Part shown: one piece after another, positions 8,560-16,956 of the stretch
Layout: the number at the start of each line of letters is the position of its first letter
How positions within the stretch are numbered: the first letter of the stretch is position 1
Origin: 66-474 sp035281745
GTDB taxonomy: Bacteria; Pseudomonadota; Gammaproteobacteria; Xanthomonadales; Rhodanobacteraceae
NCBI GenBank assembly: GCA_035281745.1
Contig: DATEDI010000022.1
Coordinates: 194,268-258,267, forward strand
Direction: 5' to 3'
Length of the DNA: 64,000 bases
Translations under genes and position numbers: made by a program
The notes under the pieces: generated by a model
The model's database searches: none
What the model was told of the DNA's origin: nothing
Seen by the model: only the letters and a program-made list of their open reading frames with translations

Positions 8560-10839
8560 TCAGTGCGAACTACCGCCGCTGGCAGGTGCCGGTGCGGTGG
8601 ACGAAGCCGACGCCGCCACCGAAACCGGCTTGGTGAACGCCTGGTTCGGCAGCACGTCGTGGGCCAGCTTGGATTCCTTCTCCAGCAACGCGACTTCGTC
8701 GGCCATGATGTGCGCGGTCTCGTCCAGCTCGATGTCCTTGGCTTCCTTGGCCGCCTTTTCGCGCGCGACGGATTGCTTCACGCTGCGTTCGCCGGCGGTC
8801 AGGCCGTCGTCGGGTTCCAGCGTGATCGCCGATACATCGCCCAGCGCTTCACGGCGCTTCTTGAAGGTCGCATCCTGCGCGTCCTGCTGCTTGCGTTCGG
8901 CTTCGCGCACGCCATAGTTGAGCGACACCGTCTTCTGGTCGTGCAGCTTGCGCGCGGCGGTCAGTTCATCCAGCAGCAATTGCCAGGCCGGATCGGTCTT
9001 TGCACGCGCGTCGTGCTCGGCCGTCAACGGTGTGATCAGCGCCTTCTGGTCGGCCACCGGCGTGTACGCGGCGCCCGGGATATGGGTCCACTTCAGCGCG
9101 TTGGGGTAGCTCGATTCGCCGTAATCCTTGTAGCCGATCGAATGCGGGAACTTGATGTCGGGCGTGACGCCGTGCAACTGCGTGGAATCGCCGTCCACGC
9201 GGAAGAATTCCGCGATGGTCATCTTGAGTTCGCCGAACGTCGGCTTGGTGTTCATCGCCAACTGGTCGAGGCTGGTGAGGTTCTGCACCGTGCCCTTGCC
9301 GAAGGTCTGCTCGCCGATGATCAGGCCGCGGCCGTAATCCTGGATCGCTGCGGTGAAGATTTCGCTGGCCGAGGCGGAGCCGCGATTGACCAGCACCGCC
9401 ATCGGACCGGTCCACAGCATCTTCTCGTCCGAATCCTTCTGTTCGACCTGGCCGCGGCTGTCGCGTACCTGCACCACCGGGCCCTTGCCGGTGAACAGGC
9501 CGGTGAGATTGATGGCTTCCTCCAGCGAACCGCCGCCGTTGTCGCGCAGATCGACCACCACCGCCGAGACCTTCGCGGTCTTCAGTTGCGCCAGCAGCTT
9601 GGCGACGTCGCGCGAGGCGCTCTTGTAATCGGGATCGCCGCGCCGGCGCGCATCGAAATCCTCGTAGAAACTCGGCAGGTCGATGATGCCGATCTTGACT
9701 GTGCGCCCATCCTGCTTGACGTCGATGATCTTCTTCTTGGCTTCCTGGTCGGCGATGGTGACTTTCTGGCGCACCAGCGTGATGAGATGCGGTTTGGCGT
9801 CGGGGCCACCTTCGGCCGGCAGCACTTCCAGCCGCACGGTCGTGCCTTTCTTGCCGCGGATCTTGGCGACCACGTCGTCGATGCGCCAGCCGACCGTGTC
9901 GACGATCGCGCCGCACTCGCCCTGGCCCACGCCCACGATCTTGTCGCCGACCTCCAGCTTGCCCGACTTCGCGGCCGGGCCGCCCGGCACCACTTCGCGG
10001 ATCACGGTGTATTCGTCGTGTTCCTGCAGCACCGCGCCGATGCCTTCCAGCGACAGCTTCATGGTGATGTCGAAGTTCTGGCTGGCGCGCGGGCCGAAAT
10101 AGTTGGTGTGCGGATCGATTGCCGTCGCGTACGCGTTCATGAAAGTCTGGAACACGTCCTGGCTGTCGAGCTGGTGGACGCGGTCGAGATAATTCTCGTA
10201 GCGGCGCGACAGCGTCTTGCGGATCTCGGCGTCGTCCTTGCCGGCCAGCTTCAGGCGGATCCAGTCGTTCTCGACGCGCTGTTTCCACAGCGTGTCGAGC
10301 GCGGCATTGTCGGCCGCCCACGGCGTCTTTTCCCGATCGAAGTCGTAGGTGCCGTTGCCGTCGAGCTTCACGCCCTTCTTCAGCAGCTCCAGCGCGTAGG
10401 CAGTGCGCTCGCCCGAGCGTTTTTCATACAGGTTGAAGATCGCGAACGGAATCGACATGTCGCCGTTCCAGATCGCGTCATCCAGCTTGCCGCGATCCGG
10501 CGCGAACTTGTCGAGGTCCTGTTGCGTGAAGAACAGCCGGCTGCCGTCCAGCGCCTTGAAATAGGCGTCGAAGATCTTCGACGACATCGCGTCGTCGAGC
10601 GGCAGCGCCTCGTACTGGAAACGCGTCAGCAATCGCGCGGCCAGGATCGCGGCCTGGCCCTGGGCTGCGGTCGGTTTCAGTTCCGGCGCCGGCGTCGCCT
10701 TGTATTTGGCGGCTGGCGCGGCGGGTACGCTGGACGACGATGCCGGACAGTTGGCGGGCGGCGCGGGATTCTGCGCACGCGCGCCCAGCGAGACGACGAG
10801 GGCGACCAGGACTACGAGAACACGCTGCAACATGGACAT
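8560..10839 (-). CDS. prc: Tail-specific protease Prc (C-terminal processing peptidase, S41)
   Basis: Periplasmic protease that degrades substrates from the C-terminus and trims peptidoglycan hydrolases. It has 759 residues with a signal peptide (about 1-22, ending ARA). Domains in order: an N-terminal helical region (50-245), a PDZ domain (about 255-345, SLEGIGAVLQEHDEY, GGPAAKSGKLEVGDKIVGVG), the S41 core with VVVDLRDNGGGSLEEAI, and a DUF3340 C-terminal region. Catalytic Ser is S490 in NRGSASASEIF and Lys is K515 in GEQTFGKGTV, the standard 25-residue spacing. Prc is fitting here because the neighbouring genes encode peptidoglycan enzymes (MltB, RlpA, DacA). The final residues are Ser/Ala/Pro-rich. 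Confidence 0.95.
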   Translation of the reverse strand: MSMLQRVLVVLVALVVSLGARAQNPAPPANCPASSSSVPAAPAAKYKATPAPELKPTAAQGQAAILAARLLTRFQYEALPLDDAMSSKIFDAYFKALDGSRLFFTQQDLDKFAPDRGKLDDAIWNGDMSIPFAIFNLYEKRSGERTAYALELLKKGVKLDGNGTYDFDREKTPWAADNAALDTLWKQRVENDWIRLKLAGKDDAEIRKTLSRRYENYLDRVHQLDSQDVFQTFMNAYATAIDPHTNYFGPRASQNFDITMKLSLEGIGAVLQEHDEYTVIREVVPGGPAAKSGKLEVGDKIVGVGQGECGAIVDTVGWRIDDVVAKIRGKKGTTVRLEVLPAEGGPDAKPHLITLVRQKVTIADQEAKKKIIDVKQDGRTVKIGIIDLPSFYEDFDARRRGDPDYKSASRDVAKLLAQLKTAKVSAVVVDLRDNGGGSLEEAINLTGLFTGKGPVVQVRDSRGQVEQKDSDEKMLWTGPMAVLVNRGSASASEIFTAAIQDYGRGLIIGEQTFGKGTVQNLTSLDQLAMNTKPTFGELKMTIAEFFRVDGDSTQLHGVTPDIKFPHSIGYKDYGESSYPNALKWTHIPGAAYTPVADQKALITPLTAEHDARAKTDPAWQLLLDELTAARKLHDQKTVSLNYGVREAERKQQDAQDATFKKRREALGDVSAITLEPDDGLTAGERSVKQSVAREKAAKEAKDIELDETAHIMADEVALLEKESKLAHDVLPNQAFTKPVSVAASASSTAPAPASGGSSH

Positions 10840-11013
10840 TCCTTGTACGACCGGAGCGGGCGGTCGCGGGCGCTCTTTGCGCGGGCGGGAAGGGAAACGG
10901 ACGCCAGCCGTTCGCTGGCGCGTTCGGGTGCGGGGTGCGGGCGGGTGAGGCTCGTCGTGGCGCGGCCCGACCCTAAAGTATCGGAAATCGCGGTAACGGG
11001 ATATGGCCGCAAG

Positions 11014-11694
11014 TCATGCGGCAGCGCGGGGCAGGGCGGGGTCCGCATCCTGCGGCGACAGTCCGAATTGTCGGCCCAGCTCAACAATCAGCACATCCTC
11101 GACATCGGCAAGCCGCGACGGGCCGCCCAAGTCTAGCAGTTGCGTCACCGACAAGCCCGCATAACCACAGGGGTTGATGCGGTGAAAAGGCTCAAGGTCC
11201 ATCGCGATGTTGAAGGCGAGACCATGGAAGGTGCAGCCGTGGCGCACCCTCAGGCCCAGTGCCGCGACCTTGGCCTCGCCCACGTACACGCCGGGGGCGC
11301 CCTCGCGGCGCGCGGCCACGACGTTCCATTCGGCCAGCGTATCGATGATTGATTGCTCGATCCGCCGCACCAGTTCGCGCACCCCGATCTTGAGCCGGCG
11401 CAGGTCCAGCAGCGGGTAGGCCACGATCTGGCCGGGGCCGTGGTAGGTCACCTGGCCGCCGCGGTCGACGTGGATCACCGGAATGTCGCCGGGCGCCAGC
11501 ACGTGTTCCGGCTTGCCGGCTTGGCCCAGCGTGAACACCGGGTCGTGTTGCACCAGCCACAACTCGTCCGGCGTGTCCGGGCCCCGCGCATCGGTGAACG
11601 CCTGCATCGCGCGCCACACCGGTTCGTAGGCCTGGCGGCCGAGGTGGCGTACCAGGAGCGGGAACGGGGAACCGGGAACGGGGAACGTTGGCAT
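11014..11694 (-). CDS. lipB: Octanoyl-ACP:protein N-octanoyltransferase LipB
   Basis: Cytoplasmic enzyme that moves octanoate from ACP to the lipoyl domains of 2-oxoacid dehydrogenases. Family signatures are DRGGQVTYHGPGQ (substrate tunnel), the Lys of GEAKVAALGLR and the acyl-thioester Cys in INPCGYAG. It has 226 residues, the usual size. The first 13 residues (PTFPVPGSPFPLL) come from a GGGAACGGGG-type repeat at the start of the gene, yet the ATG at 11694 is the only reasonable start before the conserved VRHLGRQAYEPVW. Upstream on the same strand are ybeD and dacA, the same order as in many gammaproteobacteria. The usual lipA partner does not follow; prc does. Confidence 0.95.
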   Translation of the reverse strand: MPTFPVPGSPFPLLVRHLGRQAYEPVWRAMQAFTDARGPDTPDELWLVQHDPVFTLGQAGKPEHVLAPGDIPVIHVDRGGQVTYHGPGQIVAYPLLDLRRLKIGVRELVRRIEQSIIDTLAEWNVVAARREGAPGVYVGEAKVAALGLRVRHGCTFHGLAFNIAMDLEPFHRINPCGYAGLSVTQLLDLGGPSRLADVEDVLIVELGRQFGLSPQDADPALPRAAA

Positions 11695-11792
11695 TAGGAT
11701 TCAGCGACGCGGGATGGATAAACATGGGACCGTCGGGAGATGCAGGCAACCCGTTCCCGCTCTTTCGTTCCCTGTTCCCGGTTCCCGCTTCA
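11655..11792. repeat. Inverted GGGAACGGGG / CCCGTTCCC repeats around the lipB start
   Basis: One arm at about 11658-11689 repeats GGGAACGGGGAACC; the opposite arm at about 11750-11790 repeats CGTTCCC, CTGTTCCC and GGTTCCCG. The arms are in opposite orientation about 60 bp apart. The first overlaps the first 13 codons of lipB and the second ends at the ybeD stop. The arrangement could fold into a long imperfect hairpin in the ybeD-lipB mRNA. Confidence 0.5.
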
Positions 11793-12077
11793 CAACGTAT
11801 ACCGGATATCCGGATGCGCGCGCAGCGCGGCGTGGGCTTCCTCGTATTTCTCGCGCGAGGGGCAGTTGAACACCACGCTCACCGAAACGTAGTTGCCTTG
11901 GCTGGAAGACCGTTCGCGCACGCTGGCTTCCAGCACCGACAGCCCGATCTCGCGCAGGATCTCCGTCACCCGCTCGCGCAGGTTGGCGCTGGCGTTGCCC
12001 ATCGCGGTGATTTCGAAGCTGCCGGGAAACTGGAAGCCCTGGCCTTCGTTCTTCTCGATGTCGCCGAGTTCGCGCAT
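11790..12077 (-). CDS. YbeD/DUF493 family regulatory protein
   Basis: Cytoplasmic ACT-like domain protein of 95 residues. It shows the family pattern FQFPGSFEITAMG at the N-terminus, a middle helix LRERVTEILRE, and the strand VSVSVVFNCPSREKYEEAHAAL near the end. Members lie between dacA and lipB in many gammaproteobacteria, as here, and are thought to have a regulatory role linked to lipoate or to cell-wall genes; the exact role is not settled. It begins nine bases after the dacA stop, so the two are almost surely co-transcribed. The stop lies at the edge of a repeat tract that separates it from lipB. Confidence 0.9.
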   Translation of the reverse strand: MRELGDIEKNEGQGFQFPGSFEITAMGNASANLRERVTEILREIGLSVLEASVRERSSSQGNYVSVSVVFNCPSREKYEEAHAALRAHPDIRYTL

Positions 12078-12086
12078 CCCGCTATT

Positions 12087-13379
12087 TTATTGGGTCGCGG
12101 CCGGCGCGGCGACACTGGACGCCGACGACACCGATACGGTGGGCGCCGGCGTGGTGGTGGTGCCGTTGCCGTGGTGGAACCACAGCAGGATCGCGTCCCA
12201 CAGGCGCTTGAAGAAGCCGCCCTGCGGGGCGTCCTTCAATACCACCAGCGGTTCGGTCACTACCGGTTTGCCGTCGAAGGTCACCTTCAGCGTACCGACC
12301 TGCTGGCCCTGCTTGAACGGTGCGACCAGCCGCTGCGGAATTTCGAGCGTCGCCTGCAACTTGCCGTACTGGCCGCGCGGGATGGTCACCGACGCGTCCT
12401 CGGCGATGCCGAGTTCCAGCGTGTCGGCTTCGCCTTTCCAGAGCCGCGGCGTGGCCAGCACCTGGCCTGCCTTGTAGAGCTCATGGGTGCGATAGAAGTT
12501 GAAGCCCCAGTTCAGCAGCGCTTCGTCGCCGGTGGTCGCGGCATTCATGTCGGGGCCGCCCATCGTCACCGCGATCAGGCGCATGCCGTCGCGGAGCGCG
12601 GACGCGGCGAGGCAGTAGCCGGCCTCCTTGGTCGAACCGGTCTTGATGCCGTCCACCGTCGGATCGGTCCACAGCAGCGTGTTGCGGTTGTGCTGGGTGA
12701 TGCCGTTCCACTCGAACGCCTTGATCTTCGAAATCTTGTATTCCTCGGGGAAGTGCTTGATCAGCGCGCGCGAAAGAATCGCGATGTCGTGCGCGGTGCT
12801 GTAGTGGTCGGGCGCCGGATAGCCGGAGGCATTGATGAAATGCGTGCCGGTCATGCCGAGGCGCTTGGCGTAGGCGTCCATCATCTGCGCAAAGGCTTGC
12901 TCGGAACCCGCGACGTGCTCGGCCAGCGCAATCGCGGCGTCGTTGCCGGACTGGATGATCATCCCATACAGCAGATCTTTCAGCGGCACGTCGGAATTCA
13001 ATTTCAGGAAGCTGGTCGAACCGTCGGTGCCCGCGCCGCCGGCGCGCCAGGCGTGTTCGCTGATGTGGACCTTGTCGTCCATGTGGATCTTGCCGGCCTT
13101 GATCTCGGCGTTGACCACGTACTCGGTCATGATCTTGGTCAGCGAGGCCGGCGCGCGGCGCTGGTCCATGTTGCTGGACGCGAGGATCTGCCCGTTGGCG
13201 TAATCCATCAGCACCCACGCTTCCGCGTTCGGCTGCGGCGCCGGCGGAATCGGCGTCTCGGGAATCGTCGGTACCGGCTTGGGCGGCGCCGCGGGTTTCG
13301 GCGGCAGCGCAGTCTGCGCAAACAACACGCCGGTGAAGGCGACGAGGGATACCAGCATCAGCGGATGCACAATTTTCAT
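12087..13379 (-). CDS. dacA: D-alanyl-D-alanine carboxypeptidase (PBP5/6 type)
   Basis: Periplasmic, membrane-anchored DD-carboxypeptidase that removes the terminal D-Ala of peptidoglycan stem peptides. It has 430 residues with a signal peptide (1-21, ending FAQ) and then a Pro-rich linker (25-50). Active-site motifs are S79-L-T-K82, S144-G-N146 and K246-T-G248. The PBP5 C-terminal beta-domain follows, with VAPFKQGQQVGTLKVTFDG, and an amphipathic anchor (FFKRLWDAILLWFHHG). An unusual Thr/Ala/Ser-rich tail of about 30 residues follows that anchor. It heads the dacA-ybeD-lipB group, and rlpA lies 64 bases upstream on the same strand. Confidence 0.95.
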   Translation of the reverse strand: MKIVHPLMLVSLVAFTGVLFAQTALPPKPAAPPKPVPTIPETPIPPAPQPNAEAWVLMDYANGQILASSNMDQRRAPASLTKIMTEYVVNAEIKAGKIHMDDKVHISEHAWRAGGAGTDGSTSFLKLNSDVPLKDLLYGMIIQSGNDAAIALAEHVAGSEQAFAQMMDAYAKRLGMTGTHFINASGYPAPDHYSTAHDIAILSRALIKHFPEEYKISKIKAFEWNGITQHNRNTLLWTDPTVDGIKTGSTKEAGYCLAASALRDGMRLIAVTMGGPDMNAATTGDEALLNWGFNFYRTHELYKAGQVLATPRLWKGEADTLELGIAEDASVTIPRGQYGKLQATLEIPQRLVAPFKQGQQVGTLKVTFDGKPVVTEPLVVLKDAPQGGFFKRLWDAILLWFHHGNGTTTTPAPTVSVSSASSVAAPAATQ

Positions 13380-13443
13380 CAGGTTATGAAATCCGGAAAA
13401 GTTGAAGCGATGAATGACAGCGGGGGCGACCCCGATGAACCGC

Positions 13444-14352
13444 TTACTCTACTGCGACGCTTGCGTGTGGCAACCCGAGCGCATCGAGTTTTGCGGTGGT
13501 GCGATCGACTGTATCCACGTCGGGCAGCGGCCCGATCTGCACGCGTTGCAAGGTGCGTCCATTCACGCCACCGGCGATCACGCGTACCGGCCCCAGCCTC
13601 AAGCCTCGCAACCGCGCCGCCAGCCGCTCGGCATTGGCTGCGTCCGCGAAGGCGCCCACCTGCACGTACAGCAGCGGTTGCCGACCTGTTCGCGGTGTGA
13701 CCGCGGTGACGGGCGCAGGTTCCGCACCCGGATGCGATGGATCGATGCCCTGCACTTCGACCAGCCCGGTGCCCTTCGGCCAGATGCCGATCCGCACCGC
13801 CGCGGCCAACGACAGATCGATCACGCGGTTGGGCATGAACGGCCCGCGATCGTTGACCCGCACGATCACGCTCTTGCCATTCTGCAGATTGGTGACGCGC
13901 GCGAAGCTCGGCAGCGGCAGCACCTTGCTGGCTGCCGAGAATTTGTACATGTCGTAGGTTTCGAAATCGGAAGTCTTGTAGCCGTTGAACTTGCTGCCGT
14001 AGTACGAAGCGATGCCGCGCTCGCTGTAACCCGCGGCGCTCGGCAGCACGCGATAGGTCTGCCCGTTCACCGTGTACGGCGACTTGTTGCCGTAGCGCGA
14101 ACGCGGTTCGGCGACCGGCACCGGTTCGGGAATCCTGCTGAAATCGATATCCTTGATGTCTGGCGTGGAATCGTTGCGTTGGTGGTAGCGGTCCGATTGC
14201 GCCAGGCTGGTGTCGTCGCGCCACGGCGTGTTGGACGTGCGGCCGGGCTGTGACGATCCGCCGCGCGCAGGATTGGACGAACATGCCGTCAACGTGAGGG
14301 CCGCCAACGCCAGCAGCGCAAGCAACAAGGGAAGGCGCAGCGCGCGCTTCAT
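13444..14352 (-). CDS. rlpA: RlpA-family septal lipoprotein (DPBB + SPOR)
   Basis: Outer-membrane lipoprotein that binds denuded glycan at the septum and, in several species, cleaves it as a lytic transglycosylase. The lipobox LTAC puts the lipidated Cys at residue 24. The double-psi beta-barrel spans about 110-195 (GIASYYGSKFNGYKT, LPLPSFARVTNL, RVNDRGPF with Asp168). A SPOR domain occupies about 222-302 (LLYVQVGAFADAANAERLA). In many homologues the barrel carries TAAH; here the matching stretch is SAASK, so the His is replaced by Ser142, and activity is therefore uncertain. The start overlaps the mltB stop by 4 bp (ATGA), so the two are translationally coupled. Confidence 0.92.
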   Translation of the reverse strand: MKRALRLPLLLALLALAALTLTACSSNPARGGSSQPGRTSNTPWRDDTSLAQSDRYHQRNDSTPDIKDIDFSRIPEPVPVAEPRSRYGNKSPYTVNGQTYRVLPSAAGYSERGIASYYGSKFNGYKTSDFETYDMYKFSAASKVLPLPSFARVTNLQNGKSVIVRVNDRGPFMPNRVIDLSLAAAVRIGIWPKGTGLVEVQGIDPSHPGAEPAPVTAVTPRTGRQPLLYVQVGAFADAANAERLAARLRGLRLGPVRVIAGGVNGRTLQRVQIGPLPDVDTVDRTTAKLDALGLPHASVAVE

Positions 14353-15386
14353 TGCGCGGCGGGCGCCGGGGTGATGCCGTGCGCGATTGCATCGGCCAGT
14401 TGCATCACGGCCAGCGCGTACATCGGGCTCTTGTTGTAGCGGGTGATCACGTAGAAATTCTGGAAGGTCAGCCAGTATTCGGGGCCGTTCGCGCCGTCGA
14501 GTGTCAGCAGGTTTGCGGGCAGAGACGGGTCTTCGTGCGCCGTGGGCGCGTAGCCGTCGGCGCTGAACTGTTCGAGCGGCGTTTTCGGCATCACGCTCTC
14601 GTAGGCCGGCGGCGGCGCCGCGGTGGCGCTGGGGTCGGCCTGCACCGCGACGGGCTGGCCGGTCTGCCAGCCGTGCTCGCGGAAGTAATTGGCGATGCTG
14701 GCGAATGCATCCGGTAGCGAGGCCATGAGGTTGATGTGGCCGTCGCCGTCGGCGTCCACCGCAAAATCGCGGATGCTGGACGGCATGAACTGCCCGAGTC
14801 CTTCGGCGCCCGCATACGAACCGTAGATGTCGGGAATCGCGCCGGGCAGTTTGTTGGCGGGCAATTCCAGCAGCGTCTTCAGCTCGCCGCGAAAGTATTT
14901 GGCGCGGGGCGGATAGTGGAACGCCAGCGTCACCAGCGCGTCCAGCACGCGGTAACTGCCGGTGTTGCTGCCGTAGTTGGTTTCCACGCCGATGATCGCG
15001 ACGATGTATTGCGGCGGCACGCCGTACCGCTGGCCGATCTGGTCGAGCAGCGCGTGGTGCTGGCGATAGAACACCACGCCTTCATCGATCCGCTCGGGGG
15101 TCATGAAGATCGGGCGATATGCGCTCCATGGCTTGGCCTCGGCTGGACGCGTCATCGCGTCGATGATGCTTTGCTTGACCACCGCGCCATCGAGCAACGC
15201 GTCCAGCGCGGCCGGATCCTTTCCGGTAGTCGCCGCGACCTCGCGCACCAGTTGCGTCTGATCGGAGTTTGCGGGAACCGTGGACTGTGGCGGGTTTTGC
15301 GCAGGAGGGGTTTGTGCGAGGGCTGCGATGGGCAGGAATCCGGCCAGTGCCGCGGCCAGCCAGCCGGTACGGTGCGCTTGGAACAT
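14349..15386 (-). CDS. mltB: Lytic murein transglycosylase B
   Basis: Cleaves the MurNAc-GlcNAc bond of peptidoglycan with formation of 1,6-anhydroMurNAc, at the periplasmic face. It has 345 residues from the ATG at 15386. The first 24 residues form a signal peptide (LAAALAGFLPIAALAQ) with no lipobox Cys, so the enzyme is probably soluble. The catalytic Glu is E135 in IIGVETNYGSNTG, and family motifs YGSYAGAEGLGQFMPSS and DADGDGHINLM follow. The C-terminus carries the MltB ending (YNKSPMYALAVMQLADAI). The frame stays open upstream, but those residues lack family character. The stop overlaps the rlpA start, a pairing common in gammaproteobacteria. Confidence 0.93.
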   Translation of the reverse strand: MFQAHRTGWLAAALAGFLPIAALAQTPPAQNPPQSTVPANSDQTQLVREVAATTGKDPAALDALLDGAVVKQSIIDAMTRPAEAKPWSAYRPIFMTPERIDEGVVFYRQHHALLDQIGQRYGVPPQYIVAIIGVETNYGSNTGSYRVLDALVTLAFHYPPRAKYFRGELKTLLELPANKLPGAIPDIYGSYAGAEGLGQFMPSSIRDFAVDADGDGHINLMASLPDAFASIANYFREHGWQTGQPVAVQADPSATAAPPPAYESVMPKTPLEQFSADGYAPTAHEDPSLPANLLTLDGANGPEYWLTFQNFYVITRYNKSPMYALAVMQLADAIAHGITPAPAAQ

Positions 15387-15555
15387 GTGCAGGGGAACTC
15401 GGAAAATCGCGGTGACGGACGGCAGCCTAACATGCATGACGCGTGGAGCGGCGCGCCATCCGTGACGTCGGAACGCGGCTGCAGCGGCTGATACACTCCC
15501 GCCGTCTGCAACGTGGTGCGGCGCTGCGCGACGACGACTGCTTGAGGCCCGAACG

Positions 15556-16488
15556 ATGACGTCGGCGATGGTTTCCGCAGGGCGAACCGAGGTCGGCAAA
15601 GTCCGGCGCCGCAACGAGGATGCGATCCTCGTTCGCGATGACGCCGGTTTGTGGGTGGTGGCGGACGGACTCGGGGGGCATGCGGACGGTGATCGCGCCA
15701 GCCGCCTGATCGTCGAACGGTTGGCCAAACTGCCGCGGCGCGGGGACGTACTCGATTTCATCGAGGCCATCGAGGATGTGCTGTTTGAGGTGAATGCTGA
15801 ACTCCGTCACCAGGCGCGGCTGCGCGCCGTGGATCTCATCGGCTCGACCGTGGTGGTATTGGTGCATGGTGGCGGGTTTTCCCTGTGCGGCTGGGCAGGC
15901 GACAGCCGAGGTTATTGCTGGACGAACGGACGTCTGTCGCAGATCACCCGCGATCACCTTTACGGGGTGGCGGCAGCGGATCACTGGTCGGGTGGCCCGG
16001 GACAAAGCCAGCCAGGTGGCGGCATGCTGACCCGTGCGGTGGGCGCAGACCATGCGTTGTTCATGGACTGGGCCGTAGCCCGCAATGGTCCCCGTACGCG
16101 ATTCGTGCTTTGCTCGGATGGCATCAACAAGGAAATGTCCGACCTGGAAATTGCATCGGCGTGCAGCCGACATGGGATGCCCGGGGACATCCTCGACGAG
16201 TTGTTCGAGACATCGCTGCAGCGGGGTGCGCGCGACAACCTTTCGGCGGTCGTGGTGAGCCTGCCCGGCGCTGCGACGATCGAAAATCCCGCGGCCGACC
16301 TGCGGACGGAGGCGATCAATCGCGCGTTGCAGGCGCTGGACGACTCGCATCGACGGGGAGAACGCGGGCGGGAAGATTACCGCGCCGAGCGCAGGCGCCT
16401 GATCGGTGACTTGGATAAAGCCATCGCCGGGTCATCGGGCGATCCGCCGCGGCCGGCCGCATGGAAGCGCTGGTTGGGACGCGACTGA
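15556..16488 (+). CDS. PP2C-family serine/threonine protein phosphatase
   Basis: Metal-dependent protein phosphatase of 310 residues in the cytoplasm. PP2C motifs in order: VRRRNEDAI, VVADGLGGHADGDRAS, LIGSTVVVLV, GWAGDSRGY, GMLTRAVGA, FVLCSDGINKEMSD and RGARDNLSAVVV. The aspartates of VADG, CSDG and RDN are the expected metal ligands. A basic, helical tail of about 70 residues (EDYRAERRRLIGDLDKAIAG) follows the catalytic domain. PppA-like enzymes of type VI secretion have this architecture, but no kinase, FHA or T6SS gene is nearby, so the partner kinase is not visible. It is divergent from mltB. Confidence 0.9.
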   Translation: MTSAMVSAGRTEVGKVRRRNEDAILVRDDAGLWVVADGLGGHADGDRASRLIVERLAKLPRRGDVLDFIEAIEDVLFEVNAELRHQARLRAVDLIGSTVVVLVHGGGFSLCGWAGDSRGYCWTNGRLSQITRDHLYGVAAADHWSGGPGQSQPGGGMLTRAVGADHALFMDWAVARNGPRTRFVLCSDGINKEMSDLEIASACSRHGMPGDILDELFETSLQRGARDNLSAVVVSLPGAATIENPAADLRTEAINRALQALDDSHRRGERGREDYRAERRRLIGDLDKAIAGSSGDPPRPAAWKRWLGRD

Positions 16489-16611
16489 ACCGCGCGCCTT
16501 CCAGTCCCCGGCTTTTAACCGTACGAAAACACCCGGCGGCGCTACGCTAGGCGCACCAGTGCGCGATGTTCGCCGTCGCGAACATTCTCACCGCCCTGCT
16601 GGAGTCCTTCC

Positions 16612-16929
16612 ATGATCATGCGCATCTGGCGAGGTATCACTTCGAAGGAGCGGGCCGATGCCTACCTCGAACACCTGCAGCAGACCGCCCTGGCCGCGTT
16701 GAAGGACTTCAAGGGCCAGCACGGCGCGTGGGTGCTGCGGCGGGTGCAGGGCGAGCAGTGCGAGTTCCAGGTGTTGACCTTGTGGGAGTCGATGAAGGCG
16801 TTGCACGCCTATGCGGGCAAGAAGCCAGAACGCGCGGTTTACTACGACGAGGACGACAAGTATCTGCTCGACATGGAACCGCTGGTGCGGCTTTATGAAG
16901 TGGCCGATACCGTGACGCCGCAACACTGA
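16612..16929 (+). CDS. Small ABM-like (dimeric alpha-beta barrel) protein
   Basis: This 105-residue cytoplasmic protein starts MIMRIWRGITSKERADAYLEH. The pattern (RIWRG, a helix, then LRRVQGEQCEFQVLTLWESMKALHAYAG) matches the ferredoxin-like fold of antibiotic-biosynthesis-monooxygenase (ABM) domain proteins, which include heme-degrading and quinol-oxidising enzymes. No cofactor residue can be assigned. The ABM match is by fold pattern only. The gene lies 27 bases before the persulfide-dioxygenase-like gene on the same strand and probably shares its transcript, which hints at a redox or sulfur-related role. Confidence 0.75.
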   Translation: MIMRIWRGITSKERADAYLEHLQQTALAALKDFKGQHGAWVLRRVQGEQCEFQVLTLWESMKALHAYAGKKPERAVYYDEDDKYLLDMEPLVRLYEVADTVTPQH

Positions 16930-16956
16930 CGACTGGCGCGCCGCCGGGGGAGAGCC

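Noticed and set aside
8416..13700. Very long plus-strand open frames opposite prc, lipB, ybeD and dacA
   Set aside because: They are His/Arg/Gln-rich with no domain. The minus strand codes for complete known proteins.
15387..15770. A longer mltB product starting at 15770
   Set aside because: Extra residues lack family character and would bury the signal peptide; the ATG at 15386 gives a normal N-terminus.
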